A stretch of DNA of 64,000 nt, taken from assembly GCF_002873395.1 (NCBI RefSeq), contig NZ_MCUV01000068.1, positions 62,001 through 126,000 of the forward strand, written 5' to 3'. The notes under the pieces are model-generated. The model was not told where the DNA came from. It did not search any database and worked only from the letters and a program-made list of their open reading frames with translations. Numbering within the stretch: position 1 is the stretch's first letter; every line of letters begins with the position of its first letter. The stretch comes from Vibrio sp. 10N.286.49.B3. Lineage in GTDB: Bacteria > Pseudomonadota > Gammaproteobacteria > Enterobacterales > Vibrionaceae. The translations under genes were made by a program, and so were the position numbers. Below are positions 40,479 through 52,421 of the stretch, piece by piece.

Positions 40479-40499
40479 TATGGGTCCTTATTCTTCGGT

Positions 40500-41015
40500 C
40501 TAACCGAGCAAACGTTCTTCGGTTAACTCTATTTCATTCTTTAGTTTGGCAATAAATTTAAGCTTTCGTACATAATCAGCGGCATGTTCCCAAAGGTTAT
40601 CTTCTAGGGCTTGCTCGACTACCGCAATATGCTGATTAAACATGTTGCTGACATTGGCTTCAAACTCAAATAAAGCATCTTCTGGATCACTACTGTGGGC
40701 AATATCTTCCAGCGTTTCACGCAGTTCCATTTGCTCCATAAGAAACATTGGATCTTGTAGTGTCTGCTGCTCAGAGCGGAGATCAATGCCTTGCAGTGAT
40801 AATAGGTATTCGGCGCGTGAAATAGGCTTTTTTAATACTTGATAAGCATCATTGATTTGAGCCGCTTGCTGTACTGAAAGTAAGCGTTCATGATCAGAGG
40901 CAGTCGCAAAGTTATCAGGATGAAAGCGACGTTGCAGATCTCTAAACTGTGAGGAAAGAAGGCTACCATCCAGTTGAAACTGAAGTGGTAGCCCAAATAA
41001 TTCGAAATGGTTCAT
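40500..41015 (-). CDS. hscB: HscB, J-domain co-chaperone of HscA
   Basis: HscB brings IscU to HscA. I use the ATG at 41015 (MNHFELFGLPLQF), as the frame's earlier TTG is unlikely. This gives 171 residues. The J domain has HPD in RRFHPDNFATAS (about 31-42), and the C-terminal three-helix bundle binds IscU. It lies between iscA and hscA. Confidence 0.95.
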   Translation of the reverse strand: MNHFELFGLPLQFQLDGSLLSSQFRDLQRRFHPDNFATASDHERLLSVQQAAQINDAYQVLKKPISRAEYLLSLQGIDLRSEQQTLQDPMFLMEQMELRETLEDIAHSSDPEDALFEFEANVSNMFNQHIAVVEQALEDNLWEHAADYVRKLKFIAKLKNEIELTEERLLG

Positions 41016-41089
41016 GTTAATCAAGTCCTAAAACCTAGGCTTAACTAAGGAGTACTTATCATAAGCCTAGAAGAGTTATCTACTGCTCG

Positions 41090-41413
41090 TTAAACGGTAA
41101 AGCTTTCACCGCAACCACATTCACTTTTTGAATTAGGGTTATTAAATTCAAAGCCTTCATTAAGCCCTTCTTTAACATAGTCTAGTTCGGTTCCATCAAG
41201 GTAAACTAAACTCTTAGGGTCAATAATGACTTTAACACCCGAATGTTCAAAAACTTGATCTTCTTCATTCAACTCATCAACGAATTCAAGCACGTAAGCC
41301 ATGCCCGAACAGCCTGTCGTTTTCACACCTAAACGTAAACCAACGCCTTTACCTCGGTTATCTAGGAATGTTTTAACTCGGCTTGCCGCCGCATCAGTCA
41401 TGGTGATGGCCAT
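41090..41413 (-). CDS. iscA: Iron-sulfur assembly protein IscA
   Basis: This A-type carrier takes Fe-S clusters from IscU to target proteins. The 107 residues have the three conserved cysteines: one in TTGCSGMAY (about 35) and the C-x-C pair near the end, SECGCGESF (about 99-101). It is between iscU and hscB. Confidence 0.97.
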   Translation of the reverse strand: MAITMTDAAASRVKTFLDNRGKGVGLRLGVKTTGCSGMAYVLEFVDELNEEDQVFEHSGVKVIIDPKSLVYLDGTELDYVKEGLNEGFEFNNPNSKSECGCGESFTV

Positions 41414-41486
41414 ACTACAACCTTACGCTTTTCATTGATTAAATTTAAAATGGGAGCGCGCTATTCACAACGCTCCATATCGTTAT

Positions 41487-41870
41487 TTATTGATCGTGCT
41501 TTTTCTTGTAATCAGCAACAGCCGCTTTAATTGCATCTTCGGCTAAGATTGAGCAGTGAACTTTTACTGGTGGTAATTCAAGTTCATCAGCAATTTCAGA
41601 GTTTTTAATCGCTGCTGCTTCATCAATACTTTTACCCTTAACCCACTCTGTAACCAGTGAGCTAGAAGCAATGGCTGAACCACAACCATACGTTTTGAAT
41701 TTCGCATCTTCGATAATGCCTTCTGGCGTCACCTTAATTTGTAGCTTCATTACATCGCCACAAGCTGGTGCACCAACCATACCACTACCAATAGTTGGAT
41801 CTTCTTTATCGAAGCCACCAACATTACGTGGGTTTTCATAATGATCAATTACTTTTTCGCTATAAGCCAT
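41487..41870 (-). CDS. iscU: Iron-sulfur scaffold IscU
   Basis: IscU is the scaffold on which clusters form. The 127 residues carry the three cluster cysteines (GAPACGD, YGCGSAIASS, VHCSILAEDA) and the HscA-binding LPPVK motif (ELPPVKVHC, about 99-103). GAGGT precedes the ATG. It is 33 bases after iscS. Confidence 0.98.
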   Translation of the reverse strand: MAYSEKVIDHYENPRNVGGFDKEDPTIGSGMVGAPACGDVMKLQIKVTPEGIIEDAKFKTYGCGSAIASSSLVTEWVKGKSIDEAAAIKNSEIADELELPPVKVHCSILAEDAIKAAVADYKKKHDQ

Positions 41871-41903
41871 AATAGTTACCTCGAGTCCTCTAATTCCCTG
41901 AGA

Positions 41904-43118
41904 TTAGTGATGTGACCACTCAACCGTGTCCAGATCAATCCCTTCTTTATACATATCCCAGAGAGGAGACATGTCGCGTAATTTATTAACCGCTACACGA
42001 ATTTGTTCAATTGCGTAGTCGATCTCTTCTTCTGTTGTAAAGCGTCCAAAAGAAAAACGTACTGAGCTATGCGCTAACTCATCATTTAAGCCAAGAGCGC
42101 GTAATACGTACGATGGCTCAAGACTTGCTGATGTACATGCAGAACCCGATGAAACCGCTAGATCTTTTAGAGACATAAGCAGTGATTCACCTTCAACAAA
42201 TGCAAAGCTCACATTTAAGTTGTGTGGAACACGCTGCTCTAAGTCACCGTTTACTGTGACTGCTTCTAGATCTTTTACACCGTTTAATAAACGTTCACGC
42301 AATGTTTTTGCATGCTCAAAATCTTTTTGCATATCTTGTTTAGCAACGGCAAAGGCTTCACCCATACCAACAATTTGGTGAGTTGCTAGTGTGCCTGAAC
42401 GGAATCCACGCTCATGACCACCGCCGTGCATCTGTGCTTCAAGACGAATACGTGGTTTACGGCGAACATAAAGAGCACCGATACCTTTTGGACCATAGAT
42501 TTTATGTGCTGACAAAGAAATAAGATCAACTTTCATTTCTTGTACATCCAGTGGGATCTTACCCGCTGACTGCGCCGCATCTACGTGGAAAATAATTTTG
42601 CGCTCTCGGCATAACTCGCCAATAGAAGCAATATCTTGGATAACACCAATTTCATTATTTACATGCATGATAGAAACAAGAACCGTATCTTCTCGCATCG
42701 CATCTTGCAGTTTATTTAAATCAATAATGCCGTTTGATTCAGGTGCAAGGTAAGTCACCTCAAACCCTTCACGCTCAAGTTGACGACATGGATCGAGTAC
42801 CGCTTTATGCTCTGTCTTACAGGTAATAATATGCTTACCTTTTTTACCATAAAATCGAGCGGCACCTTTAATAGCAAGGTTATCTGATTCAGTCGCGCCA
42901 GAAGTAAAGACGATTTCACGTGGGTCTGCGTTAAGAAGATCAGCAATTTGGCCACGAGCATTATCTACCGCTTCTTCTGCCTGCCAACCATAACGGTGCG
43001 AACGAGATGCAGGGTTACCAAAGTTGCCATCCATTGTCATGCATTGAACCATTTTTTCAGCTACGCGAGGATCAACTGGACAAGTTGCTGAATAGTCAAA
43101 GTAAATAGGCAGTTTCAT
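41904..43118 (-). CDS. iscS: Cysteine desulfurase IscS
   Basis: This PLP enzyme takes sulfur from cysteine for Fe-S clusters, thiolated tRNA and other uses. The 404 residues include the PLP lysine ([17 protein letters not shown], about 206) and the persulfide cysteine in [15 protein letters not shown] (about 328). It follows iscR after 27 bases and precedes iscU. Confidence 0.98.
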   Translation of the reverse strand: MKLPIYFDYSATCPVDPRVAEKMVQCMTMDGNFGNPASRSHRYGWQAEEAVDNARGQIADLLNADPREIVFTSGATESDNLAIKGAARFYGKKGKHIITCKTEHKAVLDPCRQLEREGFEVTYLAPESNGIIDLNKLQDAMREDTVLVSIMHVNNEIGVIQDIASIGELCRERKIIFHVDAAQSAGKIPLDVQEMKVDLISLSAHKIYGPKGIGALYVRRKPRIRLEAQMHGGGHERGFRSGTLATHQIVGMGEAFAVAKQDMQKDFEHAKTLRERLLNGVKDLEAVTVNGDLEQRVPHNLNVSFAFVEGESLLMSLKDLAVSSGSACTSASLEPSYVLRALGLNDELAHSSVRFSFGRFTTEEEIDYAIEQIRVAVNKLRDMSPLWDMYKEGIDLDTVEWSHH

Positions 43119-43145
43119 TTTCTACTCCAATGTAAGCATGCACGC

Positions 43146-43652
43146 CTATGAGCGAACATTAACACCGATGGGAGCGGTGTCAGTCTTTTTTTGTGCAAAC
43201 CCATGATTTACCGCAAGATCGATATCTTGTCGGCCTGAAATTTTAAGAACGTCATTATCTTCCATTAACTCACCAAGAGTAATGTTATTTAAGAAGTCAC
43301 TAATGCGAGAGCTTAAATCGCGCCATAAAGTATGTGTTAAGCAGCGACTGCCACCTTGACACCCTCCTTTACCATGACACTTAGTTGCATCTACTGATTC
43401 ATTAACCGCTGAAATAACAACGCCTATCGCGATTTCATTTGCCGAAATCGCTAGGCGATAACCACCACCAGGACCACGGATGCTGGTCACTAATCCTGCT
43501 TTACGTAGTTTGGAGAAAAGCTGTTCTAAATAAGAGAGCGAGATACCTTGGCGTTCTGAAATATAGGCCAATGGTACAGGACCATTTTGCGAATGCAGTG
43601 CGACATCTAACATCGCAGTGACCGCGTATCTTCCTTTAGATGTTAGCTTCAT
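43146..43652 (-). CDS. iscR: IscR, Rrf2-family Fe-S regulator
   Basis: IscR is a winged-helix repressor that binds its own promoter when it holds a [2Fe-2S] cluster. The ATG at 43652 ([18 protein letters not shown]) gives 168 residues. The earlier start is not supported. DNA recognition helices occupy the first 60 residues ([18 protein letters not shown]). The cluster cysteines lie in [14 protein letters not shown] (about 92-104). Two near-consensus IscR type 1 sites sit directly upstream, so self-repression is expected. It heads the isc operon. Confidence 0.97.
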   Translation of the reverse strand: MKLTSKGRYAVTAMLDVALHSQNGPVPLAYISERQGISLSYLEQLFSKLRKAGLVTSIRGPGGGYRLAISANEIAIGVVISAVNESVDATKCHGKGGCQGGSRCLTHTLWRDLSSRISDFLNNITLGELMEDNDVLKISGRQDIDLAVNHGFAQKKTDTAPIGVNVRS

Positions 43653-43694
43653 AATACACCGTACCCACATTAATTATGTGGTTAGAATCTTTTC

Positions 43695-43744
43695 ATACCC
43701 GACTGTTTTGGTCAAGTATTTATTTGACTAAAACAGTCAGGTAT
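43695..43744 (-). promoter_or_regulatory. Two adjacent IscR type 1 sites in the isc promoter
   Basis: Each 25-base site matches the type 1 consensus ATASYYGACTRWWWYAGTCRRSTAT. The one at 43695-43719 differs at one position and the one at 43720-43744 at two. They abut exactly and overlap the minus-strand -35 region (TTGACC), about 50 bases before iscR. This supports IscR feedback repression. Confidence 0.85.
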
Positions 43745-43765
43745 TTAACCATTAATTAATTGTGG

Positions 43766-44497
43766 TTATTTTTTCTTGTCACTTGAGCGCTCTACTGCTG
43801 TCAATACACCACGTAACGTATTAATTTCTTGTAGATCTGGGCGTGCTCGACTAAATAAACGACGTAGCTTATTCATCACCTGACCAGGTTGCTCTTCAGA
43901 GATAAATTGAGTATCAAGCAGCACTTTTTCAAGGTGTGTATAGAACATTTCTAGCTCATTATGGCGAGGGTAAGTCTCTGCTTCTTGAACTGGGAACTGG
44001 CTTTTCTCTTGGTTAAGGTGTGCAATACGAATTTCATAGCTCAGCGTCTGAACGGCCATTGCTAAGTTCAGTGATGAGTATTCTGGGTTCGCTGGAATAC
44101 ACACATGGTAGTGACATTTCTGCAACTCATCATTGGTTAATCCAGTACGCTCACGACCAAAGACTAAAGCTGTTGGCTTCTCTTGTCCTTCAATCACAAA
44201 CTTTTCACCACACTCCCTTGGCTCAAGCATTGGCCACTCAAGTGTACGTGAACGAGCACTCGACCCAACCACTAACACACAATCAGAAACGGCATCTTCA
44301 AGTGTTGGTACGATTTGAGCATTCTCTACGATATCAAACGCACCTGCCGATAATGCACGAGTTTGTGCATCAATTTCACATTGCGGGTTGACCAATACCA
44401 TTTGAGAAAAGCCCATTACTTTCATAGCACGAGCGGCTGAACCAATATTCCCTGGATGAGACGTTTCCACTAACACGATTTTTACATTATCTAACAT
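43766..44497 (-). CDS. trmJ: tRNA (cytidine/uridine-2'-O)-methyltransferase TrmJ
   Basis: TrmJ methylates the ribose at position 32 of several tRNAs. It is a SPOUT enzyme of 243 residues with the trefoil knot motifs [19 protein letters not shown] (motif 1, near residue 12), [15 protein letters not shown] (motif 2, about 111) and [12 protein letters not shown] (motif 3, about 142). It is upstream of iscR on the same strand, the usual placement, and divergent from suhB. Confidence 0.97.
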   Translation of the reverse strand: MLDNVKIVLVETSHPGNIGSAARAMKVMGFSQMVLVNPQCEIDAQTRALSAGAFDIVENAQIVPTLEDAVSDCVLVVGSSARSRTLEWPMLEPRECGEKFVIEGQEKPTALVFGRERTGLTNDELQKCHYHVCIPANPEYSSLNLAMAVQTLSYEIRIAHLNQEKSQFPVQEAETYPRHNELEMFYTHLEKVLLDTQFISEEQPGQVMNKLRRLFSRARPDLQEINTLRGVLTAVERSSDKKK

Positions 44498-44759
44498 TAC
44501 TTAAAGGCACCACATTTATTCAAATACTAAAAAATTGTAACATAAAAAACGGTCTCCCCCTATATAGAGGCGACAGACAAAGCAAAGAAGCCACGATTTT
44601 CTGATAACTGCTTATTTTTCCTGCTATCGATACTAATGTGATGTTTCTCTCACTTTGAAAATGAGAAAGAATAAAAAATAACCACTTCCCTTTTAACTCA
44701 ACTTTGGTATACTCCCCGCCGCTTTAATCTGTTCTTTAACATCTGCTGGGAAATTCCAT

Positions 44760-45569
44760 ATGCATCCAATGCTAAACATTGCTATTCGCGCTGCGCGTAA
44801 AGCAGGCAATCACATTGCTAAATCGCTAGAAACTGTTGATAAAATTGAAGTAAGCCAAAAAGGTAACAACGATCTTGTTACTAACATCGCTCAAGAAGCG
44901 GAATACATCATTATTGACACGATCAAAAGCTCTTACCCTGAGCACAGCATCGTAGCTGAAGAAAGCGGCCTAACTGATGGCAAAGACTCTGATGTTCAAT
45001 GGATCATTGACCCACTAGATGGCACGAATAACTTCGTTAAAGGCCTTCCTCAATTCGCTATTTCTATTGCTGTTCGTATGAATGGTCGTACTGAAGTTGC
45101 GTGTGTTTATGACCCAATGCTAAATGAGCTATTCACAGCTCAACGTGGCGCTGGTGCTCAACTAAACAACGCTCGCCTACGTGTTAAACCTATGAAAGAT
45201 CTTCAAGGTACAACACTAGCAGTTGGTTTCCCACATCAGCAAAAGCAACACGCTGAATCTTTCATGAAAATCACTTCTGCTCTATTTACAGAGTGTGCTG
45301 ATTTCCGTAGTTCTGGCGTTCCAGCACTAAGCTTATGCTACCTAGCAGCTGGCCGTGTTGACGGTTACTTCGAACTAGGTCTTAAGCCTTGGGATCTAGC
45401 AGCTGGCGATCTAATCGCTCGTGAAGCTGGTGCAATTCTTACTGACTTCGCTGGCGGTACTGAATACATGAAGTCTGGCAACATCGTTGCTTCAACGGCT
45501 CGTGGCGCAAAATCAATGCTAAAACATATTCGTGAAAATGGTAACCAAGCAATGTTCAACAACCTATAA
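44760..45569 (+). CDS. suhB: Inositol-1-monophosphatase SuhB
   Basis: SuhB is an Mg-dependent phosphatase that in E. coli also joins the rRNA antitermination complex. The 269 residues carry the metal site WIIDPLDGTNNFVKGLPQ (about 81-98) and the second motif KPWDLAAGDLIAREAG (about 203). It is divergent from trmJ as in E. coli. The gene lies next to an intrinsic terminator. GGGAAATTCC precedes the ATG. Confidence 0.97.
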   Translation: MHPMLNIAIRAARKAGNHIAKSLETVDKIEVSQKGNNDLVTNIAQEAEYIIIDTIKSSYPEHSIVAEESGLTDGKDSDVQWIIDPLDGTNNFVKGLPQFAISIAVRMNGRTEVACVYDPMLNELFTAQRGAGAQLNNARLRVKPMKDLQGTTLAVGFPHQQKQHAESFMKITSALFTECADFRSSGVPALSLCYLAAGRVDGYFELGLKPWDLAAGDLIAREAGAILTDFAGGTEYMKSGNIVASTARGAKSMLKHIRENGNQAMFNNL

Positions 45570-45599
45570 TTAGGTTTGTTATAACGCTTTAACCATTAC

Positions 45600-45636
45600 A
45601 AAAATGCCGACTAATTTCATTAGTCGGCATTTTTTA
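45600..45636. terminator. Terminator of suhB
   Basis: ATGCCGACTAA (45604-45614) and TTAGTCGGCAT pair perfectly and are followed by TTTTTTA on the plus strand. The minus-strand side also has a T-run. Confidence 0.9.
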
Positions 45637-45734
45637 TACCTGTCATATATGCCTTCTATGTTCATCTCGATTTAGCCGATACCTAGCCAACAACACCATA
45701 CCAATCAAAGTAAGTATCTAAAAACAGAAATAAA

Positions 45735-45766
45735 AAAACCGCTGAACAAGAGTCCAACGGCTTTTA
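45735..45766 (-). terminator. Terminator of the secDF operon
   Basis: On the minus strand GCCGTTG and CAGCGGT pair with one G-T around a loop of about 10 bases, followed by seven T residues. It lies about 20 bases past the secF stop. Confidence 0.78.
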
Positions 45767-45784
45767 AAATACAGTGATTAATGC

Positions 45785-46732
45785 TTATGGCATTTCATCA
45801 AATTCAGCGCCTTCTTTCTCAATTTGTACTGGCATTAGGTGTTCACGAGTGATCCCTAATTTCAGAGCAAGAGCAGAAGCAACATAGATTGATGAGTATG
45901 TACCCACTGTAATACCTAGCAATAGTGCTAAGGCAAAACCGTGAATCATTGCTCCGCCTTGAGTAAACAAAGCGATAACTACAAACAGTGTTGTTGCTGA
46001 GGTGATCAACGTACGACTCAGTGTTTGAGTAATAGCACCATTTAAGATATCTGTTGGCTCACCATTACGTATCTTACGGAAGTTTTCACGAATGCGATCA
46101 AATACAACGATGGTATCGTTGAGTGAGTAACCCACCACCGTCAATAAGGCGGCAACAATCGTTAAATCAACTTCGATTTGTAATAATGAAAAGATACCTA
46201 AAGTAATAATAACATCGTGTGCCAGTGCTAGTACCGCACCAGCAGCTAGACGCCACTCAAAGCGAATTGATACATAAATCAGAATACAAATTAACGATAC
46301 TAAAATGGCTAAGCCACCAGCCTCGGTTAACTCGTCCCCGACATTAGGACCAACAAACTCAATTCGACGCATTTCAACACTATCACCTGTCCCTTCCTCA
46401 ATTGCAGAAAGGATCTGGTTACCTAGTGCTTCACCTTGCATATTATCACGTGGACGTAAACGCACCATCACATCACGAGCAGAACCGAAGTTCTGTACCG
46501 TTGCATCACCAAAGCCTTTTGCTTCAAGTGCACCACGGATATCCTCAAGATTGGCTGGTTGCTCAAAACCCACTTCGATTAATGTGCCACCAGTAAAGTC
46601 TAAACCCCAATTCAACCACTTAGTTGATAGAGTAAAGAATGCAGTCGCAATCATCACGATAGAAAAAGCAAAGGCAAACTTCGACCAACGCATAAAGTCG
46701 ATCGTTTTGTCTGCTTTCATAATTTGAAACAT
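45785..46732 (-). CDS. secF: Protein translocase subunit SecF
   Basis: SecF works with SecD to drive export using the proton or sodium gradient. The start is the ATG at 46732 with AAGGG upstream, giving 315 residues. Six transmembrane segments flank a periplasmic P1 loop (about 40-140). The conserved GGTLIEVGF and VVGYSLNDTIVVFDRIREN (about 194-212) are present. It follows secD after about 25 bases. In some vibrios a second, Na+-dependent SecDF exists; the ion used here cannot be read from the sequence. Confidence 0.97.
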   Translation of the reverse strand: MFQIMKADKTIDFMRWSKFAFAFSIVMIATAFFTLSTKWLNWGLDFTGGTLIEVGFEQPANLEDIRGALEAKGFGDATVQNFGSARDVMVRLRPRDNMQGEALGNQILSAIEEGTGDSVEMRRIEFVGPNVGDELTEAGGLAILVSLICILIYVSIRFEWRLAAGAVLALAHDVIITLGIFSLLQIEVDLTIVAALLTVVGYSLNDTIVVFDRIRENFRKIRNGEPTDILNGAITQTLSRTLITSATTLFVVIALFTQGGAMIHGFALALLLGITVGTYSSIYVASALALKLGITREHLMPVQIEKEGAEFDEMP

Positions 46733-46756
46733 CACATTTCCCTTAGTTCAACAGAG

Positions 46757-48613
46757 TTAGATCGACAATTTCTTCACGCGTTTACCGCCGTAAAGTAAAT
46801 TAACCACACAACGTGTACCGATAATCGCCGTAAACATTGACGTTAAAATACCGATAGAAAGTGTTACCGCAAAGCCTTTGATAGCACCGGTACCGACAGC
46901 AAATAAAATAATTGCCGTCATTAGCGTGGTGATATTCGCATCAGCAATAGTACTAAATGCATTCGCATAACCTTGGTGTATTGCTTGTTGAGGATTACGA
47001 CCATCTCGTAGTTCCTCACGAATACGCTCAAAGATAAGCACGTTTGCATCTACCGCCATACCAACCGTTAATACGATACCTGCGATACCTGGAAGCGTCA
47101 TTGTTGCCCCTGGGATCATCGACATCACACCAATAATCAGAATCAAGTTAGCAAATAATGCTAGGTTCGCAATTAAGCCAAATTTACGGTAGTAGAATAA
47201 CGCAAACAGCATTACCGCAGCCATACCCCAAACACACGCCATGATACCCATGTCGATGTTTTGCTGACCCATTGATGGACCAATGGTACGCTCTTCAACA
47301 ATCGTAATCGGGGCAATCAAAGCACCGGCACGTAGTAGAAGTGCTAAGTTATGCGCTTCAGCTGCTGAATCAATACCAGTTATGCGGAAGTTACGACCTA
47401 AAGCAGATTGAATCGTCGCTTGGTTAATCACTTCTTCATGCTTAGCAAGAATGACATTACCATCGGCATTTTTACGACCACTGTCTTTGTACTCGGTAAA
47501 TACCGTCGCCATTAGCTTGCCGATATTTTGACGAGAGAACGCTGACATTTTGCTACCACCTTCACTATCCAGTGAGATGTTAACTTGTGGGCGACCATAT
47601 TCATCCACGCTTGAACTTGCATCGGTAATGCTTGAACCGCCAAGAATGACACGCTTTTTCAAGACCGCTGGACGACCGTCACGATCGAACTTAATTTCAC
47701 TACCAGCAGGAGCACGACCACTCGCAGCTGCAGCTAAATCGGCTTGGCTATCAACTTCTCTAAATTCAAGCGTTGCCGTTGCACCAAGGATCTCTTTAGC
47801 ACGGGCGGTATCTTGAACACCAGGAAGCTCAACAACAATACGACTTGCACCTTGACGCTGTACTAGCGGCTCAGCAACACCTAGCTCGTTAACACGGTTA
47901 CGTAAAATCGTGATGTTTTGTTCTACAGCGTAATTACGAATTTCTTGTAAGCGAGCTTCTGTAAAAGAAGCAACAAGAGCAAAACGACCATTCGCATCAG
48001 AATCACGGAACGTCATATCTGGGTGTTTTTCCGAAAGAACACGCTTAGCATCGGCTAGTTGCGCCTCATCACGCAATAAAACCTCAACGGTTTCCTTACC
48101 TGATGGACGAATTGAGCGATAGCGTATTTTTTCTTCACGCAATTCTGAACGGAACGCTTCTTCTTGTTGTGCAACAAGCTTATCCATTGCAGCGCCCATA
48201 TCCACTTCCATTAAGAAGTGAACGCCACCACGTAGATCAAGACCAAGTTTCATCGGTTCAGCACCGATAGACTCAAGCCAGCTCGGTGTTGCTGCTGCAA
48301 GGTTAAGTGCAACAATAACGTCACTACCTAACGCTTCGCTCACAAGATCTCGAGCACTGATTTGTGTATCAGTGTCATTGAAACGAACAAGAATAGAACC
48401 GTTTTCTAATGCAACGGATTTAGGGGAAATGCTCTTTTCATCAAGAGCTTTGGTGACAGCATCCAACGTCGACATATCTACAGAGGCACCACGTGCCCCT
48501 GTAACTTGAATCGCCGGATCTTCACCGTAAATATTTGGAAGGGCATAAAGCGCAGCAATGGCAATGGCAAGCACCACCATTATATACTTCCATAACGGAT
48601 AACGGTTTAGCAC
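46757..48613 (-). CDS. secD: Protein translocase subunit SecD
   Basis: SecD has a large periplasmic P1 head that assists late steps of export. The 618-residue frame starts at GTG (48613). TM1 is at about 8-27. The P1 domain includes [16 protein letters not shown] (about 125) and [18 protein letters not shown], and TM2-6 hold the motifs [17 protein letters not shown]. It lies between yajC and secF. Confidence 0.97.
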   Translation of the reverse strand: MLNRYPLWKYIMVVLAIAIAALYALPNIYGEDPAIQVTGARGASVDMSTLDAVTKALDEKSISPKSVALENGSILVRFNDTDTQISARDLVSEALGSDVIVALNLAAATPSWLESIGAEPMKLGLDLRGGVHFLMEVDMGAAMDKLVAQQEEAFRSELREEKIRYRSIRPSGKETVEVLLRDEAQLADAKRVLSEKHPDMTFRDSDANGRFALVASFTEARLQEIRNYAVEQNITILRNRVNELGVAEPLVQRQGASRIVVELPGVQDTARAKEILGATATLEFREVDSQADLAAAASGRAPAGSEIKFDRDGRPAVLKKRVILGGSSITDASSSVDEYGRPQVNISLDSEGGSKMSAFSRQNIGKLMATVFTEYKDSGRKNADGNVILAKHEEVINQATIQSALGRNFRITGIDSAAEAHNLALLLRAGALIAPITIVEERTIGPSMGQQNIDMGIMACVWGMAAVMLFALFYYRKFGLIANLALFANLILIIGVMSMIPGATMTLPGIAGIVLTVGMAVDANVLIFERIREELRDGRNPQQAIHQGYANAFSTIADANITTLMTAIILFAVGTGAIKGFAVTLSIGILTSMFTAIIGTRCVVNLLYGGKRVKKLSI

Positions 48614-48633
48614 AGCGAGGATCCTCTAGCTGT

Positions 48634-48966
48634 TTATAGAGACTTAAGCGTACCTTTTGGCAGCACAGCCGTAACGAAATCTTTCTTAATTACAACGTTG
48701 TTGTTGTCGTTAAGAGCGATAGTAATGTAATCATTTTCTTCTGATACTTTAGCGATTTTACCAACTAAACCACCAGCAGTAAGAATTTCATCACCTTTAC
48801 CCATTGAAGCCATTAGGTTTTTATGCTCTTTTTGACGTTTCGCTTGTGGGCGATAAATCATAAAGTAGAAAATAACCGCAAACATGCCTAGCATGATTAA
48901 CATTTCAAAACCGCCACCTTGTGGTGCGCCTTCACCTGCTGCATGTGCTACAGAAATTAAACTCAT
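48634..48966 (-). CDS. yajC: Preprotein translocase accessory subunit YajC
   Basis: YajC is a single-span membrane protein associated with SecDF and AcrB-type proteins. The 110 residues have one hydrophobic segment (MLIMLGMFAVIFYFMIYRPQ, about 22-41) and the family motif RPQAKRQKEHKNLMASMGKGDE. GAGGATGTTTCTCA precedes the ATG. It heads the yajC-secD-secF operon. Confidence 0.97.
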   Translation of the reverse strand: MSLISVAHAAGEGAPQGGGFEMLIMLGMFAVIFYFMIYRPQAKRQKEHKNLMASMGKGDEILTAGGLVGKIAKVSEENDYITIALNDNNNVVIKKDFVTAVLPKGTLKSL

Positions 48967-49060
48967 TGAGAAACATCCTCTATTTTTTTATTGATAATAC
49001 AGCTTATTGGGTCTTAGTACGGGTTTTTCAAGCTCTTATTAAATAAGAGTGCTATTTCAC

Positions 49061-49107
49061 AAAAACCTAGAGTCAAACTTTAGAGCAAGTTCAAATTCTA
49101 GGTTTTT
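49061..49107 (-). terminator. Terminator of tgt
   Basis: AAAAACCTAGA (49061-49071) and TCTAGGTTTTT (49097-49107) pair around a 25-base loop, with TTTTTG closing on the minus strand. It lies about 85 bases after the tgt stop. A separate 17-base palindrome, CTCTTATT-A-AATAAGAG, is at 49033-49049. Confidence 0.6.
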
Positions 49108-49192
49108 AATCATTGCAAATTGTAAAACCCTAACCTTGACGTCATACGCTATCGGTTAAGATAAAGCTAACGACTAGTATCGCTCGCTTTGG

Positions 49193-51573
<2,381 letters not shown>

Positions 51574-51850
51574 AAGATTGGTCTTTGTTTAGTTAAAGTA
51601 AAATAAAATGCGAAGAGAAATCTCCCCCGATACGCGACACTCGTAAGCGGTATTTTTCGCAGTGCGGCAGTATATACCCAAAGCCAACGAATATACAGGC
51701 TATCAAACCATAGCCTCCCATCAATTTGGTCGCCACAAATAATATTAAGGATTTAATGCTATTTTGGCTGACAAAATGAACAAGATCTCAGACATTAATC
51801 AATAAAGATCCTATAGTTTATAGAAGGTTCATTTGGACTTGGAGGTCAAT

Positions 51851-52300
51851 ATGATCAAAGTAGAAGACATGATGACTCGTCATCCTCATACTTTATTGCG
51901 CTCTCATACTGTCATGGATGCTAAGAACATGATGAATGAGTTCGATATACGTCACATCCCAATCGTCGATACTGATAATAAGCTATTAGGTATTGTCACC
52001 CAGCGAGATATTTTAGCGGCTCAAGACTCTTGCTTGCAAAATGCAGCCACCAGCAGCTCTTTTAACCTATCTGCACCACTCAATGATGTTATGCATAAAA
52101 ACATCATGACGGTTGCACCAATCGCAGGCTTAAAAGAGAGCGCTATTTATATGCAAAAACATAAGGTTGGATGTTTACCTGTTGTCGATAAACAGCAATT
52201 AACGGGCATTATTACTGACAGTGATTTTGTCACGATTGCCATTAATTTATTAGAACTTGAAGAAGAATCTGAGCCAAATGAGCTCGATATGATTGATTAA
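51851..52300 (+). CDS. Two-CBS-domain protein
   Basis: The ATG at 51851 has a perfect GGAGG upstream. The longer frame begins with an unsupported TTG. The product has 149 residues and is almost entirely two CBS domains (about 1-65 and 75-140). Each has the characteristic pattern, such as IRHIPIVDTDNKLLGIVTQRDILA and VGCLPVVDKQQLTGIITDSDF in pieces. CBS pairs sense adenosine nucleotides. No catalytic domain is attached, so it probably regulates another protein. It sits alone between queA and aceA. Confidence 0.9.
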   Translation: MIKVEDMMTRHPHTLLRSHTVMDAKNMMNEFDIRHIPIVDTDNKLLGIVTQRDILAAQDSCLQNAATSSSFNLSAPLNDVMHKNIMTVAPIAGLKESAIYMQKHKVGCLPVVDKQQLTGIITDSDFVTIAINLLELEEESEPNELDMID

Positions 52301-52318
52301 AATTGCGCTATTAATGCC

Positions 52319-52370
52319 ATTAGACTCGTTATCTATGCCGATAAAGCTTACGCAACATAGCGAGTCTATT
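52319..52370 (+). other. Inverted repeat after the CBS gene
   Basis: TAGACTCG (52321-52328) and CGAGTCTA (52361-52368) are exact reverse complements 32 bases apart. The interior contains a smaller pair, TTATC and GATAA. It lies about 20 bases after the CBS stop and could be a structured 3' end or terminator, though no T-run follows. Confidence 0.4.
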
Positions 52371-52374
52371 GACA

Positions 52375-52402
52375 TAAAAAAGAGCAGCAAGAGCCACTCT
52401 TT
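52375..52402 (-). terminator. Terminator of aceA
   Basis: AAAGAGTGGC-TCTT-GCTGCTCTTT on the minus strand (one G-T pair) is followed by a T-run. It lies 20 bases after the aceA stop. Confidence 0.82.
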
Positions 52403-52421
52403 TTGTACATTTAACTTTGGC

